Shown: positions 1-8,413 of the stretch, piece after piece | Position numbering within the stretch: the first letter of the stretch is position 1 | Layout: each line of letters begins with the position of its first letter | Assembly (NCBI GenBank): GCA_017552965.1 | Contig: JAFZNQ010000115.1 | Span: 1 to 64,000 of the forward strand | Length of the DNA stretch: 64,000 bases | Direction of reading: 5' to 3' | Source: Abditibacteriota bacterium | GTDB lineage: Bacteria; Armatimonadota; UBA5829 | The notes under the pieces: model-generated | Seen by the model: only the letters and a program-made list of their open reading frames with translations | Told to the model about the DNA's origin: nothing | Database searches by the model: none | Position numbers and translations under genes: made by a program

Positions 1-120
1 CGAGGCGTTATATCCAATGTGGAAAGCTATCCTAAATAACTTTGCTGCCGGCAATGCCGGCCGTTAAAACTCATTCACCACACTTACACTGTTCAGCTTT
101 CAAAGAACGCCGGCGGAAGG
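1..120 (-). other. Probable rRNA operon leader with boxA-like motif
   Basis: Read on the minus strand, positions 86-109 give GTTCTTTGAAAGCTGAACAG, close to the CTTTGAAAACTGAACAG-type sequence found before 16S or 23S genes in many Gram-positive-like bacteria and in cyanobacteria. A short GC-rich hairpin (GCCGGCATTGCCGGC, about 48-62) follows. No mature rRNA sequence is recognisable in the window, so the gene itself should lie left of position 1. Confidence 0.45.
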
Positions 121-143
121 GGTGCCCTGCGTCGGCAAATATT

Positions 144-173
144 ATTATACTCTTTCCCGGAGTGGAAAGTCAA
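144..173 (-). promoter_or_regulatory. Strong sigma70-type promoter, probably of an rRNA operon
   Basis: On the minus strand the sequence reads TTGACT, an 18-bp spacer, then TATAAT. Transcription would start near position 137 and run leftwards out of the window. No minus-strand gene lies downstream inside the window. The leader that follows contains a motif typical of rRNA leaders and spacers, so an rRNA operon beyond the left edge is the likely target. The promoter is seen directly; the target is inferred. Confidence 0.6.
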
Positions 174-239
174 GAGATAAAGGCGCATTTTTGCATTTTT
201 TCTTGTGGGAGGGAGTGTGAGGGCGTCGGAGAACGAGAC

Positions 240-370
240 ATCTCCGCCGTCATCCCGGCCGCAAGCCAATCCCCGTAGACCACCCCAAATAATCTGCGAT
301 TTTTCGGGGACCCCGGGATCTCTTACCGGTGAAGGCATTCTGCCCTCACCGCCGAGATGACGCGGGTCCG
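240..370. repeat. Possible imperfect inverted-repeat (MITE-like) element
   Basis: The stretch between the leftward rRNA-type promoter and the maf promoter holds no convincing gene. It contains an imperfect inverted repeat: CCGCCGTCATCCCGGCCG near 247-264, and CCCGCGTCATCTCGGCGG read on the minus strand near 350-367. About 14 of 18 positions match, and some 85 bp lie between the arms. This resembles small non-autonomous repeats, but no second copy is visible in the window. Confidence 0.25.
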
Positions 371-419
371 CAGGCGCATCCGCTAAGATGACAATTATCA
401 TTTGCCCTCCCCCGGTTCC

Positions 420-449
420 TTGACAGTGTCTCTCAAATTGATGTATTAT
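420..449 (+). promoter_or_regulatory. Promoter for maf and downstream gene
   Basis: TTGACA at 420-425, an 18-bp spacer, and TATTAT at 444-449. An overlapping TATAAA follows at 447-452. It lies about 50 bp before the maf start codon. Confidence 0.55.
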
Positions 450-497
450 AAATATAGCGTCTTCGGGCGCGTCCATTCCCACAACGGATCTGTCACC

Positions 498-1055
498 ATG
501 AAATACTGCCTTTGTTCTACCTCGCCCCGGCGCCGGGAGTTGCTGAAGCTCATTATACCTGAATTTGAGATCAGGCCCAGCGGCGCGGAGCGGCCCATTC
601 CCTCCGGGATGGCTCCCGAGGAGAGCTGCGTCATGCTCTCTCTCCACAAGCTGCCTCCCCGGGCGGAAGCAGGCGCTGTGTTCATCTGCGCCGACACCAT
701 AGTGTCTGTGGACGGAGTTCAGCTGGGCAAGCCCTCATCCCCCGGGCAGGCCGCCGAAATGCTGTCCCTGCTGTCGGGCAGGAGCCACAAGGTCACCACC
801 GGCTACGCCATAGCCTGCGGCGACCTGATCCTGAAGGGCTACGAAAACACCACCGTCTTCTTTGGTAACATGTCCCCGGAGGACATAGCCGCTTACGTGG
901 CCACCGGCGAGCCCATGGACAAGGCCGGCGCCTACGGCATCCAGGGTCTGGCCTCCAGATTCATCCGGGGCATCGAAGGCGACTATTTCAACGTGGTGGG
1001 TCTTCCCGTATATAGTCTGTACCACACCCTGAAGTCTCACGATCTGATACGATAG
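498..1055 (+). CDS. maf: Maf-family nucleoside triphosphate pyrophosphatase
   Basis: Maf proteins hydrolyse non-canonical or modified NTPs to NMP and pyrophosphate in the cytoplasm and have been linked to septum formation. The N-terminus CLCSTSPRRREL (residues 3-14) is the family's substrate-loop signature, normally LASxSPRRxxLL. ADTIVSVDG and GKPSSPGQA in the middle, and the DKAGAYGIQGLA block near residue 140, are also diagnostic. The ATG at 498 gives 185 residues, the usual family length. An upstream in-frame ATG at 402 precedes the promoter elements and is unlikely. The amidohydrolase gene follows after 9 bp. Confidence 0.92.
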   Translation: MKYCLCSTSPRRRELLKLIIPEFEIRPSGAERPIPSGMAPEESCVMLSLHKLPPRAEAGAVFICADTIVSVDGVQLGKPSSPGQAAEMLSLLSGRSHKVTTGYAIACGDLILKGYENTTVFFGNMSPEDIAAYVATGEPMDKAGAYGIQGLASRFIRGIEGDYFNVVGLPVYSLYHTLKSHDLIR

Positions 1056-1064
1056 GAGAAACAT

Positions 1065-1859
1065 ATGCTCATAGACATCCACACTCACTGCTACGCGGAC
1101 GCCATTGCCGAAAAGGCCATATGCGTGCTGGAAAACAACTCCGGTCAAAAGGCGTTCCTTGACGGCACCGCAGAGGCTCTGTCCCGGTCCACTGCTGCGG
1201 CCGGTCTTGATTACTCGGTAGTAGTGCCCATAGCCACCAAGCCCTCTCAGACCCGCAGGATCAACGAGTGGGCTCTGTCCCTGGAGCAGGACTACCCCAA
1301 CCTGCTGCCCTTCGGCACCATCCATCCGGACAACGAAGACCCGGAAGAGGAGATCAAATGGATGGCAGCCCGGGGTCTCAGAGGCCTCAAGATCCATCCG
1401 GATTATCAAAAGACCCTCATCAACGATCCCAAGTTCATGCGTATTTTTGCCGCCATGGAAGAACACGGCCTCATACTCATCACCCACGCAGGCTTTGACG
1501 TGGGGCTTCCCCCTCCCCGGCACTGTATGCCCCACATGATGGCTGACGTGCTGAAGGCTTTTCCCCGGCTCACGGTCATAGCCGCCCATATGGGAGGCGT
1601 GGAAGAGCAGGATGAGGTCAAGCGGTATTACAACGGCAAAAACATCTATCTGGACACCTGCTTTACCCACCTGTATCTCAACGGCCGCCAGCTGGCCGAA
1701 GCCATCAAAAGACACGGAGCAGACAAGATACTCTTCGGCACCGACTCCCCCTGGTCCGACCAGAAGCAGCAGATAGGATATATCCTGTCTCTGGAGCTGA
1801 CCGACGAAGAAAAGAGGCTGGTGCTGGGCGACAATGCCCGCCGTCTGCTGAAGCTGTAA
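1065..1859 (+). CDS. Metal-dependent amidohydrolase (amidohydrolase-2 type TIM barrel)
   Basis: A 264-residue TIM-barrel hydrolase. The metal-binding HTH lies at residues 6-8 on strand 1, the conserved HPD in GLKIHPDYQ near residue 110, HAG near 141, HMGG near 176, and the catalytic Asp in FGTDSPW near 224. This pattern fits the amidohydrolase-2 family (ACMSD/resorcylate decarboxylase-like enzymes). The substrate cannot be told from sequence. The start is supported by AGGAG about 7 bp upstream. It is co-transcribed with maf and followed 26 bp later by the GxGYxYP lipoprotein gene. Confidence 0.85.
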   Translation: MLIDIHTHCYADAIAEKAICVLENNSGQKAFLDGTAEALSRSTAAAGLDYSVVVPIATKPSQTRRINEWALSLEQDYPNLLPFGTIHPDNEDPEEEIKWMAARGLRGLKIHPDYQKTLINDPKFMRIFAAMEEHGLILITHAGFDVGLPPPRHCMPHMMADVLKAFPRLTVIAAHMGGVEEQDEVKRYYNGKNIYLDTCFTHLYLNGRQLAEAIKRHGADKILFGTDSPWSDQKQQIGYILSLELTDEEKRLVLGDNARRLLKL

Positions 1860-1885
1860 TAATATCACTCTCGGGAGAGACTATC

Positions 1886-4210
1886 ATGAAACACTTGTTG
1901 CTGGTTTTGCTGATATGCTGCGCCCTGATAGCCACGGGCTGCGGCGCAAGGGATCTGTATATCTACGACATGACCCATCTCTGGAGTCTGGACCTGACCA
2001 AGCCGGACCAAGCCAGAGAAGCCTGGGACACGGCTCATTTCGTCAGTACCCTGCAGGGTATCGTCAACCGAAAAAGCCCCAGACTCTACGTCTATTTCAA
2101 CGGCAGCAGCCCCGACACCGACCCGGAGGGAGGCGCCGACAGATTCTGGCTGGGCAAAATGACCGAAAAAGGCCAATGGCTCGCATCGTACAAGCAGAAG
2201 GAAGCGCCGGACCTGGACGCTCTGGTGACAGCCTTCCGCAAGGATATCAAAGGTCTGGTGGTCTATGACGAAAACGTGCCTGCCACCTCCAACGCAGCCA
2301 CCACCTGCGCCGGAGTAAACGACATGCCTGCGGTGCGATACGACCCCAGCAAGGACTCCCTCTATTATCACCTGACCCAGGACCCCAAGGGGCCGAAGCT
2401 GCCTGTCCGTGTGTGGCTGGTCAACCGGGACGGCTCCAGCAAGTTCACCGGCAAGGGCACCATCCCCGACATAAACAAAAGCTCCACCGGCAGCGCCAAG
2501 TGCGACGTGTATATGTGGGCCAAGGAAATGTATCTGGACTCGGGCATGTGTGATCCCCACGTGCTGGGCTACTATCTGGATTGCAGCTGGGTAAAAAGCC
2601 CAGGCGGCAGACTGTCCAACTTCACTCTGACCAACCACGACTATATAGTGGCCAAAAAGGGCTTCTGCTTCGACCTGTCCCCTTGGGACGACGAGCCTGC
2701 CACAGACGATCCCGGCCAGCCCGTGGGCGCCGACACAGCCACCCTGAAGGCCATCCTCCAGTCCGCTTATGACCGGAACGAGGGCAACATGATACAGGCC
2801 GCCGGCTTCCTGCCCTGGGACAGAAAATACACCGGCCACGCCGGAGGCAAGCACGGAGACGTGGAGGGCGAATGGAAATACGCCGAGATACTGTCCTGCT
2901 TCAACGCCTACATGGACGCCGACGCCCTGGGGTATTCGGCCATGGCCAACGCTTCGGTGTTTTCGCTGTTCAAGCTGAAGGCTCGGTATCCCCAGAAGAA
3001 GCCCACCATCAACGACCTGAAAAAGATGGGCTACATCGAGGAAGACGGCTCTGTAAAGAAGGCCGTTTACGTGACCTATTACGTGGGAGACTATGACGCG
3101 GCCGCCTGGCTCTACCAGAGGATGCCCGAGATATGGGAATCCCCGGACAGAGGCTCCCTGCCTCTGGGCTGGGCCTTCAATCCCAATCTGGCGGAGCGCT
3201 TTGCCTTTGGCATGCACTACCTCCGCTCCACCGCCACAAAGAACGATTATTTTGTCACCGGGGACGTGGGAGCCGGCTACATCAACCCGGGTCACCTGGT
3301 GGAACCCCGGCAGTATTCCGGCATGCCCTCCGGCGTCAAGGCCTGGGAGGAGCACTGCAAAAAATGGATGGACCGCTTTGATCTGTCCATAGTGGGCTTT
3401 GTGATAGACGGCTTCGCTCCCGCCATGAACGAGGAGCTGCTGGACATGTATTCCCGCATTGCCCCCGACGGCATCGGCGGGCAAAAGCTGCCGATGCAGA
3501 GCGGCCTCTACAAAAACAAGATGCCCTACATCATCATGCAGGGAGACGTGTACGACCCGGTGACAGATGCCAAAAACCACGCCGCCTACATGGGCAACAA
3601 CACGCCGGAGTTCTATATGTTCCGCAACATACTCTGGCCCGTGGAAAACCAGCAGACCTTTTACGACACTCTCAAGAAGAACGTCAAGGGTGACGTGGAG
3701 CTCCTGAGCCCTTATCACTTCTTCCTGCTGATGAAATACCAGATACAGAGGACCAACTCCGGCGACTCGGCCACCGACAACCTGTTTGACTACAGAAACA
3801 TCACCATCACCGGCAACAGCCCCGTCAACGGCATATCCAACATCAACGACATGTTCGGAGCCTACGACAGCGTGGTGGAAGCGGGAGTGACCATCTTTGC
3901 AGACGGCCCCGATGACAACTACGTGGAATGGGAGACCAAGGAAGACGTCACCATCGGCTCCCTGTCGCTGGTGACCCGTCCCGACGGCGACGGAAGAAAG
4001 CGGCACACACCCCATTTCACTTTTTACGTCAGAGACGACAAAAAGGCCCCCTGGAGAGAGGTGGTGTCCAAGGATATATCTTTCCCGCCGGAAAAGGAAT
4101 ATCTCATATCTCTGCCCACGCCCCTGACGGCCCGGTATTTCAAGGCTGTTTTTGCGGCAGACCCCGAGGGGACCTCCGGCACCAGAGTCGTGGAGCTCTC
4201 GGCAAAATAA
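1886..4210 (+). CDS. GxGYxYP-type putative glycoside hydrolase, lipoprotein
   Basis: A 774-residue exported protein. The N-terminus is a hydrophobic signal ending in IATGC, a lipobox, so it is probably a lipoprotein. TGDVGAGYINPGHL near residue 458 matches the signature of the GxGYxYP putative glycosidase family, with N where the second Y is usual. The family is predicted to be glycosidic, but I know of no firmly established substrate. The last ~150 residues (after YVEWETKEDVTIGSL) resemble a beta-sandwich carbohydrate-binding module of discoidin type. It is the last gene before a strong terminator. Confidence 0.75.
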   Translation: MKHLLLVLLICCALIATGCGARDLYIYDMTHLWSLDLTKPDQAREAWDTAHFVSTLQGIVNRKSPRLYVYFNGSSPDTDPEGGADRFWLGKMTEKGQWLASYKQKEAPDLDALVTAFRKDIKGLVVYDENVPATSNAATTCAGVNDMPAVRYDPSKDSLYYHLTQDPKGPKLPVRVWLVNRDGSSKFTGKGTIPDINKSSTGSAKCDVYMWAKEMYLDSGMCDPHVLGYYLDCSWVKSPGGRLSNFTLTNHDYIVAKKGFCFDLSPWDDEPATDDPGQPVGADTATLKAILQSAYDRNEGNMIQAAGFLPWDRKYTGHAGGKHGDVEGEWKYAEILSCFNAYMDADALGYSAMANASVFSLFKLKARYPQKKPTINDLKKMGYIEEDGSVKKAVYVTYYVGDYDAAAWLYQRMPEIWESPDRGSLPLGWAFNPNLAERFAFGMHYLRSTATKNDYFVTGDVGAGYINPGHLVEPRQYSGMPSGVKAWEEHCKKWMDRFDLSIVGFVIDGFAPAMNEELLDMYSRIAPDGIGGQKLPMQSGLYKNKMPYIIMQGDVYDPVTDAKNHAAYMGNNTPEFYMFRNILWPVENQQTFYDTLKKNVKGDVELLSPYHFFLLMKYQIQRTNSGDSATDNLFDYRNITITGNSPVNGISNINDMFGAYDSVVEAGVTIFADGPDDNYVEWETKEDVTIGSLSLVTRPDGDGRKRHTPHFTFYVRDDKKAPWREVVSKDISFPPEKEYLISLPTPLTARYFKAVFAADPEGTSGTRVVELSAK

Positions 4211-4247
4211 CCCCGGGACCACAGCCCGGACACACGCATACATGCGA

Positions 4248-4276
4248 GAGGGAGACAGGCTCTCCCTCTTTTTTTT
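4248..4276 (+). terminator. Rho-independent terminator after the GxGYxYP gene
   Basis: Perfect 8-bp stem GAGGGAGA / TCTCCCTC with a 5-nt loop, followed by eight T residues. Confidence 0.85.
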
Positions 4277-4335
4277 CGGCCGCCCGGGGCGGCTGCCCCA
4301 AGCGTCCGGAAAGGCCCGGCAGGTCCCCTGCCCGC

Positions 4336-4365
4336 TTTACCCGCCCGGACCGATAATGATATAAT
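4336..4365 (+). promoter_or_regulatory. Promoter of ilvC
   Basis: TTTACC, an 18-bp spacer, and TATAAT at 4360-4365 with a TGA extension just before it. The leader to the ATG is only about 25 nt, which leaves no room for a T-box or leader-peptide attenuator. Confidence 0.6.
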
Positions 4366-4395
4366 ATATATAGGAATAACCTGCGAGGACACAAC

Positions 4396-5391
4396 ATGGA
4401 ACGACATATACTCTACACAGACGACATAGATACGGCCTGTCTCATGGACAGGACTATAGCCATACTGGGCTACGGCAATCAGGGGCGTTCTCACGCTCTG
4501 AATCTGAGAGACTCCGGCTTTCGGGTCACAGTCGCCAACCACAGCGACACTCCCAACGGACGAAAGGCCCGGGAGGACGGCTTTGAACCAATGCCCATTC
4601 CGGCAGCGGTACAGCAGGCCGACGTGATCATGCTCACCCTGCCCGACGAGACCATGGCGGACATATACGCGGCCGAGATCGCGCCATGGCTGAAGAAAGG
4701 CCAGGGGATCATGTTCTGCCACGGCTTCAACATACACTTCAAAAAGATCGTGCCCCCGGCCGACACCGACGTGTTTATGGTGGCCCCCAAGGGCGCGGGC
4801 TACAAGGTGCGGGCGGCCTACGAAAAGGGCGGAGGCGTGGCTGCGCTGTATGCCGTGTATCAGGACTACACCGGCTCCGCCGGCGACCTGGCCAGGGCCT
4901 ATGCCAAAGGGCTGGGTTGCGGACACAGCGGCATCATGGAGAGCTCCTTTGAAGAAGAATGCGTCTGCGACCTGTTCGGCGAACAGACCGTGCTCTGCGG
5001 CGGGATGACAGCCCTTATCGAAGCGGGCTTCAACACTCTTGTAGCAGCCGGCTACAGGCCGGAGGTAGCCTATTTTGAGTGCTGCCACGAAGTCAAGATC
5101 ATCATGGACCTCATATACCAAAAGGGCATCTCCGCCATGAACAAGGGCATCAGCAACACCGCCGAATACGGCGGCTACACGGTGGGGAAAAAGATCATCG
5201 ACGACCACGTTCTATGCGCCATGAAGGAAGCCCTGGAGGACATCCGGTCCGGAGCCTTTGCCGACCGGTTCCTGGCCGACATCAAACAAAAGGACAATCT
5301 TCTCACCGAGACCAGAAAAGCCAACGATGAGGCTCTCATCGAAAAGACCGGCGCTTTTCTGCGGGAAAAAATGAACCTGGGAAAGGATTAG
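4396..5391 (+). CDS. ilvC: Ketol-acid reductoisomerase (class I)
   Basis: Converts 2-acetolactate to 2,3-dihydroxy-isovalerate in valine, leucine and isoleucine synthesis, using Mg2+ and NAD(P)H. At 331 residues it is the short class I form. The Rossmann motif GYGNQGRSHALNL (residues 25-37), HGFNIHF, VAPKGAGYKVR, DLFGEQTVLCGG and the metal-binding E in YFECCHEVK and SNTAEYG are all present. The cofactor loop reads ANHSDTPNGRK where NADPH enzymes usually have GLRxGSxSW: the Arg is lost and an Asp gained. No other ilv or leu genes lie in this window. The PHP gene follows after 6 bp. Confidence 0.95.
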   Translation: MERHILYTDDIDTACLMDRTIAILGYGNQGRSHALNLRDSGFRVTVANHSDTPNGRKAREDGFEPMPIPAAVQQADVIMLTLPDETMADIYAAEIAPWLKKGQGIMFCHGFNIHFKKIVPPADTDVFMVAPKGAGYKVRAAYEKGGGVAALYAVYQDYTGSAGDLARAYAKGLGCGHSGIMESSFEEECVCDLFGEQTVLCGGMTALIEAGFNTLVAAGYRPEVAYFECCHEVKIIMDLIYQKGISAMNKGISNTAEYGGYTVGKKIIDDHVLCAMKEALEDIRSGAFADRFLADIKQKDNLLTETRKANDEALIEKTGAFLREKMNLGKD

Positions 5392-5397
5392 GGGTAC

Positions 5398-6201
5398 TTG
5401 TATTATTTCGTAGATTATCACTGTCACACCCTGACCTCCGGAGACAACAGTCAGACCATGGAGGAGCTGGTGAGCTCCGCCGCGGAACGGGGCGTGCGGG
5501 AGCTATGCATCACAGAGCATTTCAACTTTATGCCGGGCACCTACTGCTTCGGCAGATTTTCCTACAGAGACCATGACGACCGGCGGCGCCGGCTGGCCTC
5601 TCTCTTTCCGGACGTCCGGATACTGCTGGGACTGGAGATGGACTATATGCCGGAATTCATGCCTCTTATCAGGCAGATAGGCAGGGATATGCCTCTGGAT
5701 TACTACATAGGCTCCTGCCACATGAGCAACGGCAAGCACGTCTTCAGCGACGACTTTTTTGCAGGCAGGTCCGGGGAGGAGGCCTACAACGAATATTTTC
5801 AGACCGTGTCCGGCTGCGTCAGGCAAAAGACCTTTGACACCATCGCTCACTTTGACTGGGTCAAGAGAAAGGGCTGTGAGCACTGGGGCCCCTTTGACAT
5901 GGCTCCCTACAGAGACGTCATAGCCGATATACTGTCGGATATGATAGCTCTGGACATGACCATGGAGGTCAGCGAAGCCGGCCTGAGGCATCCCGCCGGA
6001 GAGACCTACCCCTCCTATGACATACTGAGACTTTACAGAGACCTGGGCGGCGAAAACATCACCTACGCCTCCGACAGCCACAGCCCTCAGCAGACCTCGG
6101 CCCACAACGGGGAGGTGTATGGGGCGCTGGAGCAAATGGGCTTCAGATGGATCACCACCTTCAGCGGGCGCCAAAAGACCAGGCGCCCCATCACGGTGTG
6201 A
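5398..6201 (+). CDS. PHP-family phosphatase, histidinol-phosphatase-like (HisK type)
   Basis: A 267-residue PHP-domain enzyme. Metal ligands are visible in DYHCHTLTSGDN (residues 6-17), ITEHFNF, GLEMDYMPE, GSCHMSN, IAHFDWVKR and YASDSHSPQ (about 221-229). This order and the length match histidinol-phosphate phosphatase of the HisK type, the last phosphatase step of histidine synthesis, although related PHP enzymes act on other phosphoesters. The start codon is TTG, with AGGGG 4-5 bp upstream and codon context agreeing. It is coupled to ilvC, so an amino-acid synthesis role is reasonable. Confidence 0.75.
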   Translation: MYYFVDYHCHTLTSGDNSQTMEELVSSAAERGVRELCITEHFNFMPGTYCFGRFSYRDHDDRRRRLASLFPDVRILLGLEMDYMPEFMPLIRQIGRDMPLDYYIGSCHMSNGKHVFSDDFFAGRSGEEAYNEYFQTVSGCVRQKTFDTIAHFDWVKRKGCEHWGPFDMAPYRDVIADILSDMIALDMTMEVSEAGLRHPAGETYPSYDILRLYRDLGGENITYASDSHSPQQTSAHNGEVYGALEQMGFRWITTFSGRQKTRRPITV

Positions 6202-6212
6202 CGGGCAGCGAT

Positions 6213-7175
6213 ATGAAAAAGACCCCCGTCGTGTTTTTGGTGATCACCGTCATCACCTGCCTGTTTTTGGTATGCATGGTGTTTATTTCCGGCAGCAGCC
6301 TGATGAGCAGAAGGGCATCAGACAGCAGCGCCGGCGGCTTTTTCGCCCCCTTTCCCGTCATAGACGAGCGGCCTCCGCAGGCGCCTATCAGCATCCCGCC
6401 TCAGTGCGAGCCTTATCTGGCAGACACCAATATATACAGCGCCTTCATCACCGAGAAGTCCTACACCACCTTCATCGAAAAAAAGCTGATATACGATCCC
6501 TTTGACAAAAAGCACATCCTCTATATCAGGCCGGGCGACGACGACAGGACCGAGCCGGCTCCGGACAGCCGGCCCGTCTGCGACACTCCCATGCAGGAAA
6601 AGACCCGCCTGCTGGAATACGACCTGCCCTCCGAGTCTCCCTATCCCGGCTCCATGCCCGAAAGACGGAGGTTCTGCAGGCTGCTGTCGCCCGAGGGAGC
6701 AGTCCTCTACGAAACCTGCGGCCGGACACCCGCAGTCATCCGGGACATACGGCGTTTTTCCCGGGACACCTGGCTCATCCTCACAGACACGGCGCCCAAC
6801 GCCATTTACGTCAATACCCGCAGCCGGGTCACGGTGGCCTACACCGCATTGCCCATAGCCGGGAAAGCGCCGGACGTCAGATACCTGAGGGCCGAAAAGG
6901 CTTCCATCCTGGACGAAAACACCCTCTCCTTCGTCTGCCCCGGCAATGCCAGGCTGAAAATGCAGATCAGGCTCACCCCGGACGACGTACGCAAGAACCT
7001 GGCGGACAAGCATGATATGGGACGGCAGATCACAGAGTGGAACGGCAAGGAGCCGGACTCTGTGGACATGTTTCCCCACCGCCGGGGCAGGATCAGCGTC
7101 AAGGACGCTCTCGGCTGGAAGTGCGCGACCAACAGCAAGCTCCTTGAATTTTTGTCCCACATCCCCCGGCAGTGA
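6213..7175 (+). CDS. Membrane-anchored protein of unknown function
   Basis: 320 residues. I do not recognise the family. The N-terminus MKKTPVVFLVITVITCLFLV and the next few residues form one hydrophobic segment with no clear cleavage site. The long hydrophilic remainder would then lie outside the cytoplasm. A Pro-rich stretch (about residues 40-65) follows the anchor. The ATG at 6213 lies 11 bp after the PHP gene. An earlier in-frame ATG inside that gene would add an unconvincing hydrophilic extension. It is probably the last gene of the ilvC transcript. Confidence 0.6.
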   Translation: MKKTPVVFLVITVITCLFLVCMVFISGSSLMSRRASDSSAGGFFAPFPVIDERPPQAPISIPPQCEPYLADTNIYSAFITEKSYTTFIEKKLIYDPFDKKHILYIRPGDDDRTEPAPDSRPVCDTPMQEKTRLLEYDLPSESPYPGSMPERRRFCRLLSPEGAVLYETCGRTPAVIRDIRRFSRDTWLILTDTAPNAIYVNTRSRVTVAYTALPIAGKAPDVRYLRAEKASILDENTLSFVCPGNARLKMQIRLTPDDVRKNLADKHDMGRQITEWNGKEPDSVDMFPHRRGRISVKDALGWKCATNSKLLEFLSHIPRQ

Positions 7176-7336
7176 CCCGGGGCTCTCTCACAAGCCCTGT
7201 TTTCCCAAAAAAAGACCGGACGACGGACAAAAGAGACCTTCCGGCTCGGGCTCTCTTGTAATTTCCGATACTCTTTGTATTTTTGGACTTTTTTAAAAAA
7301 ACGCATAAAATAATGTATTACCCCTGCTGCGGGGTG

Positions 7337-7342
7337 TATAAT
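7337..7342 (+). promoter_or_regulatory. Likely -10 element for the pilin-like gene
   Basis: A perfect TATAAT sits 37 bp before the start codon, directly after a small CCCCTGCTGCGGGG palindrome. No good -35 hexamer is visible at the usual distance, so the palindrome could be an activator site. The rest of 7176-7378 shows only weak hairpins. Confidence 0.35.
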
Positions 7343-7378
7343 GAAACTGTAGATCATTATTTTCACAAGGAGAACACC

Positions 7379-8182
7379 ATGAAAAAAGGTTTTACCCTCA
7401 TCGAGCTTTTGGTGGTCATCGCCATCATAGCCATCCTGGCCGCTATCCTCTTCCCCGTATTTGCCCAGGCGAGAGAAAAGGCCAGACAGACCCAGTGCCT
7501 TTCCAACGCCAAGCAGATAGGCACAGCCTTTACCATGTATGCCACCGACTGGGAGGACTGCCTGCCCCAGTATGACGAGGCCTACGCCATCAGCCAGGGC
7601 ATCTGGAACTCCAACGGCGCCGAGGTCTATGCGTGCACCCACGGCTTCCACTCCAACTACAACAGGACCAACCATGAAGACTACATCAAGAATGCGTCCT
7701 TTGTAGGCCAGCTGGCCCCCTACGTCAAGAACGGCAAGCTCTTCACCTGCCCCAGCCAGACCAACACCTCCACCTATGACAACTGGCAGACCGGCAAGGT
7801 GTATTGCGGCTACTTCTACAGGAGGATCTGCTACATCGGCGGTATGTCTCTGGCCAACCAGCAGACCTATCTGGGCACCTACGTGGAAGGCCCCATGATC
7901 GTCTCCGCCCTGCCCAAGCCCGCAGGTCTGGTGATCCTGGGTGAATATGCCCCCAACCACAACTTGAAGAAGAACGGCAACATAGCCGAAGGACAGTGCA
8001 AGCTCAACGCCGTATTTGCCGACGGACATGCCAACACCATCGCCCTGAACCAGTCCCGCTGGTATTTCGGCGCCTCCCTGGCCGTATATCCCTATTGGGG
8101 TTGGGACTGGGATTGGCCCGCAGACGGCAACAAGCACTATGACTATGCCAGAAGACTGGACAAGTGCTACGACATAGATTAA
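7379..8182 (+). CDS. Type IV prepilin-like protein with H-X9-DG C-terminus (DUF1559-like)
   Basis: 267 residues. A short basic leader MKKG is followed by [20 protein letters not shown], the classic prepilin methylation and cleavage motif and hydrophobic helix. [16 protein letters not shown] comes next and is highly characteristic of Armatimonadota-type surface pseudopilins. The C-terminus carries NAVFADGHA, the H-X9-DG-type motif. Such proteins are processed by prepilin peptidase and assembled or anchored at the cell surface; many paralogs per genome are usual. The ATG at 7379 has AAGGAGA 7 bp upstream. It stands alone between a -10 element and a terminator. Confidence 0.9.
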   Translation: MKKGFTLIELLVVIAIIAILAAILFPVFAQAREKARQTQCLSNAKQIGTAFTMYATDWEDCLPQYDEAYAISQGIWNSNGAEVYACTHGFHSNYNRTNHEDYIKNASFVGQLAPYVKNGKLFTCPSQTNTSTYDNWQTGKVYCGYFYRRICYIGGMSLANQQTYLGTYVEGPMIVSALPKPAGLVILGEYAPNHNLKKNGNIAEGQCKLNAVFADGHANTIALNQSRWYFGASLAVYPYWGWDWDWPADGNKHYDYARRLDKCYDID

Positions 8183-8194
8183 TGCTTTTTTTCC

Positions 8195-8219
8195 ACGGCC
8201 CCTCGGGGCCGTTTTTTTT
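8195..8219 (+). terminator. Rho-independent terminator after the pilin-like gene
   Basis: Stem ACGGCCCC / GGGGCCGT with a 2-nt loop region, followed by a run of eight T. Confidence 0.85.
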
Positions 8220-8304
8220 GGCAGGCCGCGCCTTTTTCCCGTTTTTTTTGCCTCTCCCCAAGGAGACTTTCCGGGGGCGGCAGACCTTTTTTTGGGCAGG
8301 GGGT

Positions 8305-8333
8305 TTGACAAACCAAAACTGATGTGCTACAAT
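8305..8333 (+). promoter_or_regulatory. Promoter of the G5/3D gene
   Basis: Consensus TTGACA at 8305-8310, a 17-bp spacer, and TACAAT at 8328-8333 with the extended TGC immediately before. The ~75-nt leader contains a short GGAAAA...TTTTCC hairpin, too small for a known riboswitch class. Confidence 0.8.
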
Positions 8334-8413
8334 AATAATGCTGTGGAAAACCCGCGTTTTTTCCAAATCCTTTCGGAAAAAGCATAAGCGCTTCACAGTA
8401 AAGGAGGCTTGTT

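Noticed and set aside
1865-4243. A 792-codon open frame on the minus strand, and several others of 300-690 codons antisense to real genes (for example 735-1868, 22797-24869, 26707-28683, 56013-58121)
   Set aside because: They mirror the codon phase of well-supported genes on the opposite strand in GC-rich DNA, have no family signatures, are rich in His/Val/Gly as antisense frames are here, and lack ribosome-binding sites.
4366-4395. T-box or leader-peptide attenuator for ilvC
   Set aside because: The leader is only about 25 nt from the -10 element to the start codon, too short for either.
8334-8413. Cyclic di-AMP riboswitch ahead of the G5/3D gene
   Set aside because: Such switches are common before cell-wall hydrolase genes but need about 130 nt or more. 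Here the leader is about 75 nt with only a small hairpin.
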